Shown one piece after another: positions 1 to 11,812 of a stretch of 64,000 nt of DNA. Each line of letters starts with the position of its first letter. The stretch's first letter is position 1. The stretch is taken from the NCBI RefSeq assembly GCF_000226115.1, contig NC_016461.1, forward strand, positions 1,364,001 to 1,428,000. The letters run 5' to 3'. Below the pieces are notes generated by a model. It searched no databases, had not been told where the DNA came from, and worked only from the letters and a program-made list of their open reading frames with translations. The position numbers and the translations under genes are program-made. This DNA comes from Thermothielavioides terrestris NRRL 8126. Lineage: Eukaryota; Ascomycota; Sordariomycetes; Sordariales; Chaetomiaceae.

Positions 1-1037
1 GGCAGGGCTCTGCTCCTGGCAGAGGTCTGACTGTTGTTACGCTCGATGACCAGGCTGGGATGAACGGCTCGGCAGCCCCTGCGCCGGAAGCGGAATTGGA
101 CATCGACGCAAAAGATGAGGCCGAGGTGACCTCAACCGCGCCTGCACCTCCCTCCACCATCAAGAAGCGCGGCAGACCGTCGCTGTCAGGCCCAGCTACT
201 CCAGCCAAGTCTGTCTCTTCCAAGACCCCCACGTCGACCAACAGTGCGGCCGCACCGAAGAGCGCTGGCCGTAGCACCGGCAAGCGCAAGGCTGCGGAAT
301 CCGAGCCAGAGCTGAAAGAGGCTGAGACTACCCCGGCGCGCAAGCGAGGCCGCCCTGCACGCTCTGCCGGTTCTTCCGCCAGCGCGCGACTTGCCGCCAA
401 GGCTGCTAACAAGCCCACCCGCGGTCGTCCCAAGTCCGCTGCTGTAAGCCTTGCCTTAGATATCGGGTTCTTCGGTTGCAGTCTAACGCAAAGAAGCAGC
501 CTGCTCCTAAGCCTGCTAAGAAGAGCGGGCGGGCTAAGAAGGTCACTACTAATGACGAGGTGCCTGCCGGCGAATACGAGGTCGAGGAGATCGTCGATTC
601 GGCCATCGATGCTGACACCTTAGAGCACATGTACTTAGTCAAGTGGTACGTTAAATCCGAGCTCTTCTTTTTCCAACGATGGTTTCGGGTACCCTTTAGC
701 TGCTCCCCAGAGAGTTCCTTCGCTCCCGGGCTGCTCGCGATGTCCCGGTTTATGGAATAGCCCACTTACGTTGTTGAACAGGAAGAACTATCCGGCGAGC
801 GAGAACACGTGGGAGCCGAAGAAGAATTTGAGAGGCTCGCTCGACCTCGTCCGCGAGTTTCATGCTAAGCAGAAGAAGGCCAAGGCGGAGGAGGCCGCGA
901 AGAAGGCATCTGCCAAGAAAGCTGCTGGCCCCTCTACTGGGGAGAAGAAGGCGACCAGGGGAAGGAAGGCCAAGACCGTGAAAGCGGTTAAAAAGTCTCC
1001 TGGACGGCCAGTCCGGAAGAGAAGAAGCCGAGCCTGA
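1..1037 (+). CDS. Chromodomain protein with AT-hook-like motifs (5' partial)
   Basis: Likely a chromatin reader in the nucleus. Exons: up to 443, about 500-645 and 782-1037. The chromodomain is assembled across the second intron (646-781), running from EYEVEEIVDS through LVKW to KNYPASENTWEP. The three aromatic cage positions of HP1-type chromodomains (Y, W, Y) are present, which predicts methyl-lysine binding. Upstream and downstream are AT-hook-like cores (KKRGRPSL, RKRGRPAR, TRGRPKS) and a Lys/Arg/Ala-rich tail ending KSPGRPVRKRRSRA, suggesting DNA contact. No chromoshadow domain is visible. The first in-frame ATG is at 60, but the frame stays open to base 3 and the ATG context is poor, so the protein probably begins upstream of the window. 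The first intron has one donor (444) and three in-frame acceptors (481, 493, 499); 499 sits best behind the CTAAC at 483-487. An HP1-family or CDP-2-like role is possible but unproven. Confidence 0.8.
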
Positions 1038-1790
1038 CCGGTTCCATGCTTGGGGCCACTTTGCGTTTTCCTCTGTTGCCGCTTTCTAGTAACGTCCATT
1101 GCTTTGGGTCTTTCAGGTATCGGCGGTTCTCTTTTCTTAAGGGCGAGAGACTGAACTAGCATCTGAGGCTTTCGTGGGTTTCATTTGGGAACGATGCCGG
1201 AGCACACGGCCGCTTGCGTTGCCCGGCACTGACGCGATCCCGGATGGCTTGACTTCGCGTCTATCTGACCCTCTTCACGGAGCAAGGTTCGGCGCAATTT
1301 TTCCATGGAACAGAGGGTTCTCCATGGCGACTGTACTTTTACACACAGCGGGTATTATCACACTCGCAGCGCTTCATCGCGGCGTGAACGTCAGGGTTGT
1401 TCTCGTCGCTGGTTCAAGCTCCATCAGACCTCCACATGGTCTATAGATCTCCGAGCGTGCGATGGCCCGGCTTGCCCAAACGTAATTTTTTAATGCCATG
1501 CCGCATGAACATCAGAAGCAAGCGATCATAAGCTCGTCGGAGCGACTGTTGGGAACTCGGTAATAGTGAATGACGGCGGTTGGCCCCGCAGGTCACACTA
1601 CCTTATGTAATCATGTGGGGGCGCGCCCCTGAGATGAGTGAGCTTGGATGGATGACGTCCGATCAGGGTGCTTTTGGCGTCCATGACACGAAAACGCCAA
1701 ACGCACAGACACCAGACCTCAATTTCGCTGGAGACTTGATCGCACAGCGACGCGCATAATCAAACCCTTAGAGAAGAGCCAACCGCCGAG
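1038..1790. other. Intergenic, nothing recognised
   Basis: I see no conserved reading frame here. The stretch must hold the 3' end of the chromodomain gene and the promoter of the PQ-loop gene. Confidence 0.6.
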
Positions 1791-2724
1791 ATGGACGCGC
1801 TCCGCTCGGCGATTCAGCCCATCACGAACAATTTGCCCGGGCCCATCCGTGACCTCGGCGTGTCCATCATCGGCGACAAGTGCTACAAGGCGCTGCTGCT
1901 CGACGTTGATCTCGACAACGCGGACTGCCTCAAGCTCGCTATCAGCAAGGGGCTCGGCATCGGCATCGTTGGCGCGTCCTCGATCGTCAAGGTGCCGCAG
2001 ATCATCAAGCTCGTGCAGTCGCAGTCGGCCAGCGGCGTCTCGTTCCTCTCGTACCTGCTCGAGACCAGCAGCTACCTCATCTCGCTCGCCTACAACGTTC
2101 GCAACGCGTTCCCCTTCAGCACCTACGGCGAGACGGCGCTGGTGCTGGGGCAGAATGTCATCATCACAATCCTCGTGCTCAACTACAGCGGCAGGCCCAG
2201 CATGGCAGCCATGTTTGTCGCAGCGCTAGGGATCAGCGTCGTGACGCTGTTCAGCGAGAGCATGTTGGAGATGCAGAAGCTGAGATACCTCCAGGCCGGC
2301 GCTGGCGCGCTCAGCGTGGCGAGCAAAGTGCCGCAGATCCTGGCGATTTGGCAGGAGGGCGGGACCGGACAATTGAGCGCCTTCGCGGTAAGTTAGGCGC
2401 CGTTGATAACTCGGGTTGATTTTGCTGGACATTTGTACGGATTTTCTGACGGGACTGTTCGCGCAGGTCTTCAACTACCTCCTCGGCTCGCTCACACGCA
2501 TCTTCACGACGCTGCAAGAGGTGAACGACAAGCTCATCCTGTACGGGTTCATCGCTGCCTTCGCGCTGAACCTGGTGCTCGCGCTGCAGATGCTCTATTA
2601 TTGGAACGCACCGTCGACCAAAGCGAAGGGCAAGCAGAAGGAGGACCCGGTTCAGGGGACGGACTCGGCTACGACGACCGCGACACCGAAGAGCAAAGCA
2701 CCCACGACTCGTCGGCGTGGTTAG
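1791..2724 (+). CDS. MPDU1: MPDU1-like PQ-loop membrane protein
   Basis: Homologue of mannose-P-dolichol utilization defect 1, an ER membrane protein needed for use of dolichol-linked mannose and glucose donors in glycosylation; the molecular mechanism is unsettled in the family. Exons 1791-2387 and 2467-2724 give 284 residues. Two PQ-loop repeats are visible: VPQIIKLVQSQSASGVS near residue 65 and VPQILAIWQEGGTGQLS near residue 182, each inside hydrophobic helices; about seven membrane segments can be drawn. The intron (2388-2466, GTAAGT to CGCAG) falls in the second PQ repeat at codon phase 0. The C-terminus after the last helix (LYYWNAP) is a Lys/Thr-rich cytosolic-type tail. The start is the only ATG before the conserved region and is preceded by GAG. 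Confidence 0.9.
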
Positions 2725-4043
2725 TGGATCAGCTTGGCTTCTGGATCTTTGCATTCAGTTCTCGGCGCGGGCCGCGGGCGTGTCGTTTTACACTAGGTGT
2801 CGCTTTCAATGAATTCCCCGTTCTTCTTCGGTGACTTGATGGTTCACTCGGCGGTGACGGGTGTCTGCTCTCCTGGAGCTAGTCCCTCCTTGTCCGTGTT
2901 CGAGACCATTCGGCGGCATTCGACGACGGGGTCATGTGCTCAATTCCCGAGGGGACCGCTGCCAATCGTTTCGCCCAGGACAGGATACCAGTCGCGGCCA
3001 CCTGCAGCTCGGAAGAAGCCCTCAGATGCACGAGGAGACCTGCCGATTCCGGTGCACAGATCGGCTCGATAGCGTCCGCAGCAAGTCTTGACGCAGTCCA
3101 CGATTTCATGGCCTTGAAAATATGTTCTTCCTGTTTATGTGGGGGCCCTGCTTGAACTTCCCCACATTTAACCCCTCATCACAGCAATTATCGCGATTAT
3201 CGGAGGGGAAAGAAAAAAAAAAAAATCAGCACCGAGGGTCCAGGCGCTTCAAGCTCACCTCCGTACCTTACACTATCCGCTTCAACAAGTCCTGGAGCAC
3301 AAAGGCGGATGGCGACCATCGTCGGTTGCATTTGAAACCCAGTATGTCGAGCCGGTGTTGTGCTTTCAAATTTATCAAACCGAGGACAGCACACCGCCCC
3401 GCGGCTTGCATCGCGATGGTTTTGAGATAGCGCCTCCTCCCTCGTGATGCCAAGAAAACGCCATCCGAGATGCGCTGCGCATCCCCTGGACCCGCCAGGA
3501 GTTCACCGGGGTTTGTCATGCCCTGACAGGAGTCGGGCCACAGCGGAATGAAGTGAATAATCATAAATGGGATAAATGGGGCTTTCCCCGGCTTGCGCTG
3601 TTCTCATCCCGTCTGTCGATGGCGCCATCCGGTCCGTTATCCACCGTGGTCCTCCGAATTGCGTCAAAGAGAGTTGCGTGCTCGTGCTCCGGCGGTAATC
3701 CCAGCATATCCGTTCCCACCCCGTTCCCAAAGGATACGCCAACTCCCACCAAGCTCCTCGTGGGGGTTGCTGGTTTTATTCCTATCGAATTCCTCCAAGG
3801 CGCATAACACACACCGCCCACGCCTTCCCGCAACGCTGTAGTGTGCTCTTACAGGCTTCACTTTTGCCTAATCCGGATGTGCCGTTCTTGACTGCCGCGG
3901 AGCTCGTTATACCTGAGCAACACCCCGTTTCCCGCTCACACGCGCCACGCAGAGAAGACAGCGCTGAAAGTACACTACCTGCCGCGGCGTGACACCTTTA
4001 CCACTCAGCAACCAGTTCATTGACACGGCTCGGTCAGCTCACC
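2725..4043. other. Intergenic, nothing recognised
   Basis: About 1.3 kb with no frame that looks conserved. A 13-base A run lies near 3214. It should contain the choline sulfatase promoter. Confidence 0.55.
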
Positions 4044-6095
4044 ATGCCGCCAGACCTCAACTCGCTGCCGGCCTCGCCGTTGCCTCGCAAAACCGTCAAC
4101 CTCACCCGTAATGGAACCTCCACGGCCGGCCGCGCCAGCGGCGAGAAGCAGCCCAACATCCTGTACATCATGGCCGACCAGCTGGCGGCGCCCCTGCTCA
4201 AAATGTACAACCCGGACTCGCAAATTCTCACGCCCAACCTGGACGCGCTGGCTGCCCGGTCCGTCCAGTTCGACTCGGCGTACTGTCCGTCGCCGCTGTG
4301 CGCGCCCTCGCGCATGAGCATGATCACGGGGCTGCTGCCCATGAAGATCGGCGCGTTCGACAACGCGGCCCAGATCTCGAGCGACATCCCCACGTACGCG
4401 CACTACCTGCGCCTGCGCGGCTACCACACCGTGCTGGCGGGCAAGATGCACTTCGTCGGCGACCAGCTGCACGGGTACGAGACCCGGCTGACCAGCGACA
4501 TCTACCCGGGGGACTTCGGCTGGGTCGTCAACTGGTAGGCTTCTCGATTGGGGGTAAGTGAGTGTATCAGAGCTAATAGAGTTAAGGGACGAGCCGGACA
4601 CGCGCCTGGAATGGTACCACAATGCCAGCTCCATCCTGCAGGCGGGCGTGTGCGTCCGGAGTAATCAGCTCGACTATGACGAGGAAGTCATGTACCGGTC
4701 GACGCAGTTCTTGTATGACCATGTCCGGGAGGGGCCCGATGCGCGGCCGTTTTGCTTGACGGTAAGTAACGATTACTTAGAAGGGTATCTTGTCTTTCCC
4801 GGAGTAGCCCGCGATTGGCCGGCGGCTCGCCCGTTCTGCATGGGGGTTGGGTGATGTTTGAGAAGTGGCGAGGGTGTATGTCTGGGGTAGACCGTAGGCT
4901 GACAGGGGGCGACTTTGCCTAGGTCTCCCTGACGCACCCCCACGATCCCTACACCATCGAGCAAAAGTACTGGGATCTCTACGAGGGCGTCGACATCGAG
5001 CTGCCAAAGGTCAAGATCCCCAAGGAGGAGCAAGACCCGCACAGCAAGCGGCTGCTCAAGGTGTGCGACCTCTGGGACACCGAGTTCAGCGACGAGCAGA
5101 TCAAACGCGCGCGGCGGGCCTATTACGGCGCCGTTAGCTACGTCGACGACTGCGTCGGCAAGCTGCTCAACGTGCTCAAGCAGTGCCGGCTCCGCGAGAA
5201 CACCATCATCATCTTCAGCGGCGATCATGGCGACATGCTCGGCGAGCGGGGGCTCTGGTGAGTTCTTCTATCCCCCCCCCCCCCCCACAGACCGTGTCAT
5301 GGCAGACGAGCACGACTAACGTCCTCGGCAGGTACAAGATGAACTACTTCGAGTCTTCGGCCCGCGTGCCGCTGCTCGTATCCTACCCGGCGCGGTTCAC
5401 CCCGCACCGTGTCAGTTCCAACGTCTCGACCCTGGACATCCTCCCCACCATGTGCGACCTCGTCGGCACCAAGCCGGCGCCGTACCTCCCCATGGACGGC
5501 GTCTCGCTGCTCCCGCACCTCGAGGGCCGCTCGGGCGAGGGCCACGACGAGGTCTTCGCCGAGTACACGGGCGAGGGCACGGTCAGCCCGCTCATGATGA
5601 TCCGCCGCGGCAAGTGGAAGTATATCACCTGCCCCGCGGACGGGTCGCAGCTGTACGACATGGAGGCGGACCCGCTAGAGTTGGACGATCTGGTCAAGAG
5701 CGGGGCGGCGGCGAGGGACGAGAAGATCAAGCGCGTGTTCGATGCGTTTGAGCAGGAGGCGCGGGAGAAGTGGGACTTCGAGGACATCACGCGGCAGGTG
5801 CTGCTCTCGCAGCGGAAGAGGAGGCTCGTGTGGTCGGCGCTGACCAAGGGGCGGTTTACGAGCTGGGATTTCAACCCGGAGGACGATGGCAGGGAGAAGT
5901 AGGTCCTTCCGTTCACCACCTTTCGTGCTGGCGGCGAATGGAGAGATGGGAGCTGACGTCTGAAACAGGTATATCCGGTCACACATCCCGCTGGATGACC
6001 TCGAGCGCAGGGCGCGCTTCCCTCCTGTGGATGAATTTGGGCGCGAGACGGGGGCGGCCATCGTCGCTGACCAGGCCGGTTCCCATGGGGAGTGA
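4044..6095 (+). CDS. Choline-sulfatase
   Basis: Type I sulfatase that hydrolyses choline-O-sulfate to choline and sulfate (EC 3.1.6.6), releasing stored or scavenged sulfur. Exons 4044-4534, 4587-4761, 4923-5257, 5332-5898 and 5969-6095 give 564 residues. The N-terminal block QPNILYIMADQ supplies the metal-binding Asp (about D45). The sulfatase signature is PLCAPSRMSM, whose Cys86 would be oxidised to formylglycine. FSGDHGDMLGERGLWYKMNY carries the C-terminal metal and active-site residues, and the tail after LDILPTMCDLVG matches choline-sulfatase architecture rather than arylsulfatase. No signal peptide is seen, so it is probably cytosolic. The ATG at 4044 (CACCATGCC) is preferred to the non-ATG frame extension upstream. 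The third intron (5258-5331) contains a run of 15 C. No permease or regulator lies next to it. Confidence 0.93.
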
Positions 6096-6591
6096 CGGAG
6101 TTGGGCGGGAGCAGTCCGAGGTTCAAAAGTCTCTTGAACTGCAGCTTCACTTTTCTTTCGTTCTTTTTCTTCTTTCCTTTCCTTTTCTTTTTATACGGCG
6201 ATGCGGTTCCCGCGGTGGTTTACCCTAAGGCATTTCTAGCGAGGCGTAGAGCGTTGATAAATCATTAGCGGACATTTGAGCGCCATTAGTTACCGAAGTC
6301 ACAATCCTGGAGAACAAGACGCAATTCTCGAGTGTTTGGAGTTCAAAAGCAATGCTTTGCACTTGGTCGGCTCAGGGTTAGGGTCAGTTAGCCCCTCGGT
6401 GCTTGTGAGTGGAGGGAGGTGGGCCCGCTTGCCCACGCCCGCTTTCAACTGCATGCCACTTCGTGCTCTTTCATCCGCCATCCAGACAACTCGCACCCTG
6501 CCGAGTTTACTTGGATTTCTCATGCCATTGCCTCTGGCAACGTTAATTTTACTACCCCCAATTGTAGTTGATTACAGACGGCCTCGTGGCC
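6096..6591. other. Intergenic with pyrimidine tract and telobox-like word
   Basis: A T/C-rich tract spans about 6145-6195, just after the choline sulfatase stop. AGGGTTAGGG lies at 6374-6383, about 210 bp upstream of the MED8 start. No coding frame was recognised. Confidence 0.6.
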
Positions 6592-7471
6592 ATGGCGTCC
6601 CTGAATATGGCACCCGAGGAGTTGAAGCAACTGGAACTGTTGCGCAACCGCTACGCCCAGCTCACGAGCAGCCTGGCCAGTCTCCGTGCAGGCATAATAA
6701 ATTCTAATCCGCTTCCTAGTCGGTGTGTGTTGAACTGTGCTTTCTGTTATTGCCGCACTTTGCTTACCTGTCCCACCTAGCGAGTCGCTGCAAGCCTCGG
6801 CCACCATCCTACAGCAGAACATCCGGACCCTCCAGGAGCTGGCAACCGAAAATGCCGACCTGTTCCAGCGCACCGCGGTCCATCCGTCGACGAACTTTCC
6901 CGGCCGCACACAAGAGCATGTACTCCTTCAGCTAGTGCGGAAGAAGCTAGAGCCGGATGTCGAGAGCTGGGTCGAAGAAGCACGAGAGACCGCGGCGGCC
7001 GCAGGGGTCGATGCAACCAAGCTTGCTACCGGGGTGCCTACGCGCCGCGAACATGACTACGACGAGGATATTTATGGCATGGACCAGGATGAGGATGTGT
7101 CGTCGGATCCATTCACCGACCAGTGGGCCGACATGCACGATGCCTTCCAAGAGACACTGCAACACTACGTGACGGTGCAAGTGAAGAAGAAGTACACGAT
7201 TGAAGAGCAGGCGATGGGCATTGAAAACGTGCGGACGGGGCTCAGGCAAAACTTGGAGGAGAGTGATGAGGAAGAAGACGAGGAAGAAGAGGAGGAGGAG
7301 GAAGACGAGGCTGCCGGTGCGGCGGAGCATGCCAGAGATGCAGGTTCCGGAGCGGGAGGTCCAGGGGCGGCGGGCGGAAAACCGACCTTAGAGCCCGAAC
7401 ACCTGTTCTGGCTGGCCGCCAGAGGTGACTTGGACATTCCACGGAATATCCCCTTCGTTTCGCAGCGCTGA
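6592..7471 (+). CDS. MED8: Mediator complex subunit 8
   Basis: Head-module subunit of Mediator, bridging regulators and RNA polymerase II in the nucleus. Exons 6592-6722 and 6781-7471 give 273 residues. The conserved N-terminus ([19 protein letters not shown], then [19 protein letters not shown]) forms the helical Med8 core, followed by the Pro/Phe-containing linker and [18 protein letters not shown]. An acidic run of mostly Glu (about residues 208-225) precedes a conserved end, [15 protein letters not shown]. The intron uses a GTGTGT donor; three overlapping GT choices exist in the GGTGTGTGT stretch, and only 6723 restores the frame and gives R-ESLQ. The start ATG in GCCATGGCG is a strong initiation context. 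Confidence 0.92.
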
Positions 7472-8915
7472 GGAGAGAGGACCGGCTCCGTAATCGTCAT
7501 CTGGGCTGGCAAGGTGGTTCTATCATCCAGCCTCTGTCCCTATCATTCCGCCGCCTTCTCCCACCCACGGGGAAACCGTGCGCTTCACTGCGTTACTACC
7601 CAAATTGTCCGTCGTCACCCGACCCCCCAGCCACAACTGAAGTCGTGCTGACAAGACTGGCAAAGGCGGCGGATTCGGCAACAGCAGCCACGACCCGGTC
7701 CTGCGCAGCGTTGGACCTACCACGACAGAACTCCTGCGCGCGGCCAAAGGTCCGAAGCACGATACGTTCGGTTTTTCGCCAGTAGGGCGCAATTATTCGA
7801 CATGCGACGGCGGCAGAGCATATCTGCAGCCGAGGTTGACGTGGGTGGGCTTCTGGCGATGTTCCGTCACCCGTGCAGAAACTGCGCAATTCAGCCAGTC
7901 AGTGAGACTTGGGCATATTCTGCAGCACACATCGAAGGCTCCAAACGTACGGTAATGCCACCGTACATAGAGTATGACTAGACCAGTTCGCAGGGGGCAA
8001 GACGCAAGACATCCGAGGCAGTTAGTTCAAGTCTTCTAGCACTTGGAATGTTCGGCCCTCTCCTTTGATGTTTGCTCTGTCGGTAGAAGGTGGCGCAGAG
8101 GAGTTGGTAGTTCTTTACGACGCCGACTTCCCTTTGAGGTCAACCGACGGTGGAATCTCGGAGCCGAGGAGCATGCCCCACCACTCTCTGGGAAAGATGG
8201 GGGGGGGGGGGGGGGGCATGCCACGTATGGAAGACATGTTCAGAAGTACTCTGGACGCAAATAGAGAGAAGGCAAAACATCCTGCGGACGTGCTCGCAGC
8301 CGCAGCCAAGCCAGCTGGCTCAATACTCTGGTAGGTAAGAAGTTTCGAGAAATGGATGGACGGGTAGTCATGTGACCACGCGTTTCTCCTTGAAAGGACA
8401 CCAGAGGCTGATGTGAGTCATGTCACTGGACAGCTGCAGCCACCAGCACGAGTCACAGAACTGGGGAATCAGGTATATAGATCTTCAGACCGCCTGCCCG
8501 TCCTTGAAAGGGCCGTTTGGCCTGAGGTGCCTCAACCTTCCTTCCCTTACTGTCTGCTGTCTGCATTCAGCGGGGACATACAACTGCATTAGCTGCGTAT
8601 GACGGCGTCGTTCTGGGCCAATTGACTCAATTGGGCCATCAATGCTCCCTCCTCTTTGCTTCCAATAAGCTTTTCCTGACCTGACCTGGAGCTCAGCCTT
8701 CGGCCTCGGCACAGGGTGGAGAGCCAGAAGTGCAGTTCTGCTGCCGGTGGGAGTCGGGGCGACCCAATACCCAAAAGTTGCACCCCTTTGGCAGCGCGCC
8801 AGACAACCCCCACGACTTCGGAGAAGAGACTCTCGTCTTCGAGCCTGCCCCAAAGCTTGAGCACGCGCGTTTTTTGCTGTTGAGCAACCATTGGAAATCA
8901 CGAAGCTGAGCAACA
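7472..8915. other. Intergenic with an 18-base G run
   Basis: No conserved frame was recognised. An 18-G homopolymer lies at 8199-8216. Short frames on both strands have no family-like features. Confidence 0.55.
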
Positions 8916-9924
8916 ATGAACGCAACCTGCCAGTGCGGAAGCGTCAGCTTCAAGACGCCCACGCCGAAACCCCTGGCACTGTACATTTGCCACTGCCAGG
9001 ATTGCCAACGGCAGACGAGCTCGGCGTTTGGCACCTCGGCCATCTTCCCCAGGTTTCCGCTGCCAGATGCCGAGCTGCTGAGCTGTTACAAGTGAGTAGA
9101 CCTTGCCCCCTCCTTCCCTCTCCGCCCCATCGCTACATCAACGGTCACTGCCGGGACGCGGCGAGACTGATGCTCGGGCTGTTGTAGGAGACCGACTTCC
9201 ACCGGCGAGACGCTGTACTGGTAGGTAGTGGGAAGCCAAAGCTGAGTTGCGATGCCGTGTGTGCTCTGACTCAACCCAACCAACAGCTACTTCTGCAAGC
9301 AATGTGGCACTCGATTGATCCATACCACGCCAGTAAGCATTGCCAAACCCCGAGTGGCTAGACGCCTGCTGACCAGATGTCCTGTTTTATAGACAAAGAA
9401 TGTCGGTGCGTGCCCCACTGAAACCCCTTCTCTCCTTCAGTGTTCAAGACCGCCTCGGTCCTGCGTCGTATCCTGCCCCAACAGCGGTGTGATAGTGCCA
9501 TATCTCTATACTTTGCAACACCAGCTCGGCATGGCTCACTCTTTGCTAGTCTCCGTGAAAGCGGGTTGCATCGAAGGTTTGGACTGGAAAACGGCGATTC
9601 ACATTTGGTATGTTCCTGCTCAGACCGGTGTTCTGTACGGCTGAGGAAGCTGATCGTGCGTGCCATCCTGGAGGACCAAATCGGCCATGGTAAGGCACAA
9701 CTTGCTCTGCTTGCTCCCGTTCAGGCTGTCTCGAAAGTGCGGTGGCTGTCGAGACAGCGGATAATGCTGGGGGCCGGCTGCAGAAACGCCGTGACGAATA
9801 AAATATCTGACTGTTCGCCCAGGTCCCGATTCCCGAGGGCTGCGAGTCGTACACGGAATCACCCGGCCCTACCGAGTACAGCGACAGCCAAGAGGTCCTT
9901 GACCAGCCTACTAGCTTGATCTAG
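8916..9924 (+). CDS. GFA/CENP-V-type zinc protein with micro-exons
   Basis: Member of the glutathione-dependent formaldehyde-activating (GFA, CENP-V) fold family, with structural zinc and variable substrates. Seven exons: 8916-9091, 9188-9220, 9287-9332, 9393-9405, 9550-9607, 9674-9689 and 9823-9924, giving 147 residues. The zinc ligands are in the usual order: CQC (C5, C7), CHCQDC (C25, C27, C30) and CYFCKQCGTRL (C73, C76). After these come VSVKAGCIEGLDWK and HIWTKSAMVPIPEG, the second a block typical of fungal members. Exons 4 and 6 are only 13 and 16 bp, yet all phases join cleanly and the family motif IWTKSAMVPIPEG is only produced when exon 6 is included. The catalytic substrate cannot be told from sequence. 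The protein is cytosolic by absence of a signal. Confidence 0.85.
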
Positions 9925-11812
9925 AAGGCGGAAGGCAGTGTTCAAGTGGGCTGGCTTGTCGCGGCCAGTGTATTTGATTGGGACTACACGCGCTTGCTCG
10001 GGATGATGGAGTGTTGTTGACTGATGGGGATCCGGAAAAGTTGGAGTGCTTCTTTTGATATGGGTCGACCAGGGAGGCTTCGCTTCCAGAATTTCAGCGC
10101 AGGAGAGGGGGCAACTGAAGGAGAGAGGGCAACTGAAATTCTGGAAGTTGGAGCCCCCTGGTTTGTGTGTGTGTGTGTGTGTGTGTGGCGCTGGTTGCAG
10201 CGTCTCGTGTTCACTAGTGCAGGCAGGTAGTGCACTATAGCACTGAATCCAGCATCCCCTCTCTTACACAGTAGCGCCGTTCAATGTCCTCCGAACTGTG
10301 TAACCATATCGGATTGGAGCGGGCCAGCAAATTGTCACTACTTCACGCTCATCCGACGGTAGGAAAGGAGAGAGCGTTGGTTAATGTGTCCATGACACAC
10401 ACCACCTTCATCTTCACTACGGATAGTCCAGCTCAGGTTACATGACGAACACGGGGTTCAGGCCGGCAGACCAGGGCTTTCAGTCCATCGTGGCCACATG
10501 CGGCGGCCCGGGCCTGGCACGCATCGCAAGGCACTAACCAATGTTAACGTTAACTACACTAGGTACCTTACAACCTAATCATAACAGCGCCCCTGAGTGG
10601 GTCGGGAGCATCCACCAGCCAAGTTACCCAGCCATCCCGGACATTTGAGTTTGCCAAGCACAGAACGCGAGTCGTTCATCACCACCCGTCAAACAACGCC
10701 AAACATCTGATCCAAGGGTCTGGACGCAACTTGTCAGTTGCATCCCTGCTCGACTTTCAATATCTCGTCGTTCCCTTACCCGTTTGTGGCGAATGTTTAG
10801 TAGCAGAGCTTGCCGTTTTTCTGGCCCTGGACCATGGCGAGGAAATGCACCGAGGTGACGGACAATATGGGAAGTGCGATGCTTGCAATATTGCGACGTT
10901 ATCTGGCATGGTTTGCGACTTCAGTCGGTCCTTCATCTGCCAAGCGTCGATTCCAGATTTGATCTGAGCTGGTCTCCCCCCCGCGCGGCTCTCGTGGTGG
11001 CCCGTCTCGCTTGGGCCGACCCGAAACACAAGTCGTCTGGGGTCCGTCTCATGCCCCTTCGCGGCGTGGGACACTTCCCTCGGCAGCCGCACCATGTCAA
11101 CGGCTCAAGTTGCCGACAGGGGTCTTTTTGTGGGATAGCAACTCCACATCAGCCCAGAACACGCCCGTTCACCCCGGCATGAGACAGCCTCCCGACAATG
11201 TCGTCGTTCGACACAGCGGGGGTTACCTAGATTGCCATGGAACCCATTGCAGAGCCCACATACCGGCAGCGTTGAGAATGAGGACGAGCATGGGGCCGGT
11301 TCGAAACACTTTCGCCAAGACTCTTCATGTTTCTATACTACCTCTGCTTCCCCCTTTCCCTCATTCGTGTGCCCTCTCCCAATGTGATGTGGTCCGGTCC
11401 GTTCCTTCGTTTCTTGCCACCGTTCCACTTCGACTACATTCATTTTCAAGGCGTTTTCTTCATTCCCGTGCTTGGCGGCCATCGACACATCGATACCCCG
11501 AGTTTCCTTTCCTTCCGGTACAGCAGGGCTGTTGTTTTGCCTTCTCGTCTCCTCGCCGTTGCCAACGGGTTCCGGCCTCGATCGAAGAGACGTAACGTCA
11601 TTCATTCTCTCCTGCACTCGAGTGCTCGTCCGGCACTGCTGGTCCGCGAACGCCACCTGAACGGTCACGGTCAGTCCTTGCTTGTGAGAGCGGTTCTGGG
11701 TTAGGCCCACGGCTTGTTGTCAACTGCTGGCCTGCGCCGCTCAATCGTTTCCGGTTTTCAAAGGGCTCCAACGGTAGTATCAGTATCATAGAATCGCAGG
11801 ACAAAAGCCAAA
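9925..11812. other. Intergenic: hairpin, TG repeat, motif cluster, CT-rich promoter
   Basis: Contains a perfect 15-bp inverted repeat (10083-10097 with 10133-10147), a TG microsatellite near 10164-10186, and GTTAACGTTAAC plus AGGTACCTTA at 10543-10570. A pyrimidine-rich stretch at about 11330-11560 probably belongs to the promoter or 5' UTR of the secreted-protein gene. No conserved gene is seen. Confidence 0.6.
10083..10186. repeat. 15-bp inverted repeat next to a TG microsatellite
   Basis: CTTCCAGAATTTCAG at 10083-10097 is exactly complementary to 10133-10147, with a 35-bp spacer that itself has two GGGCAACTGAA-like copies. A (TG)n tract follows at about 10164-10186. It lies about 160 bp after the GFA-type gene and could be a hairpin or a small transposon remnant. 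Confidence 0.7.

Noticed and set aside
1405..1430. GGTTCAAGCTCC as a tRNA B box
   Set aside because: No pairing T stem and no A box at the expected distance.
5258..5290. Alternative acceptor right after the C run in the choline sulfatase intron
   Set aside because: It would make a 33-bp intron and create an immediate stop; the acceptor at 5331 restores GLWYKMNY.
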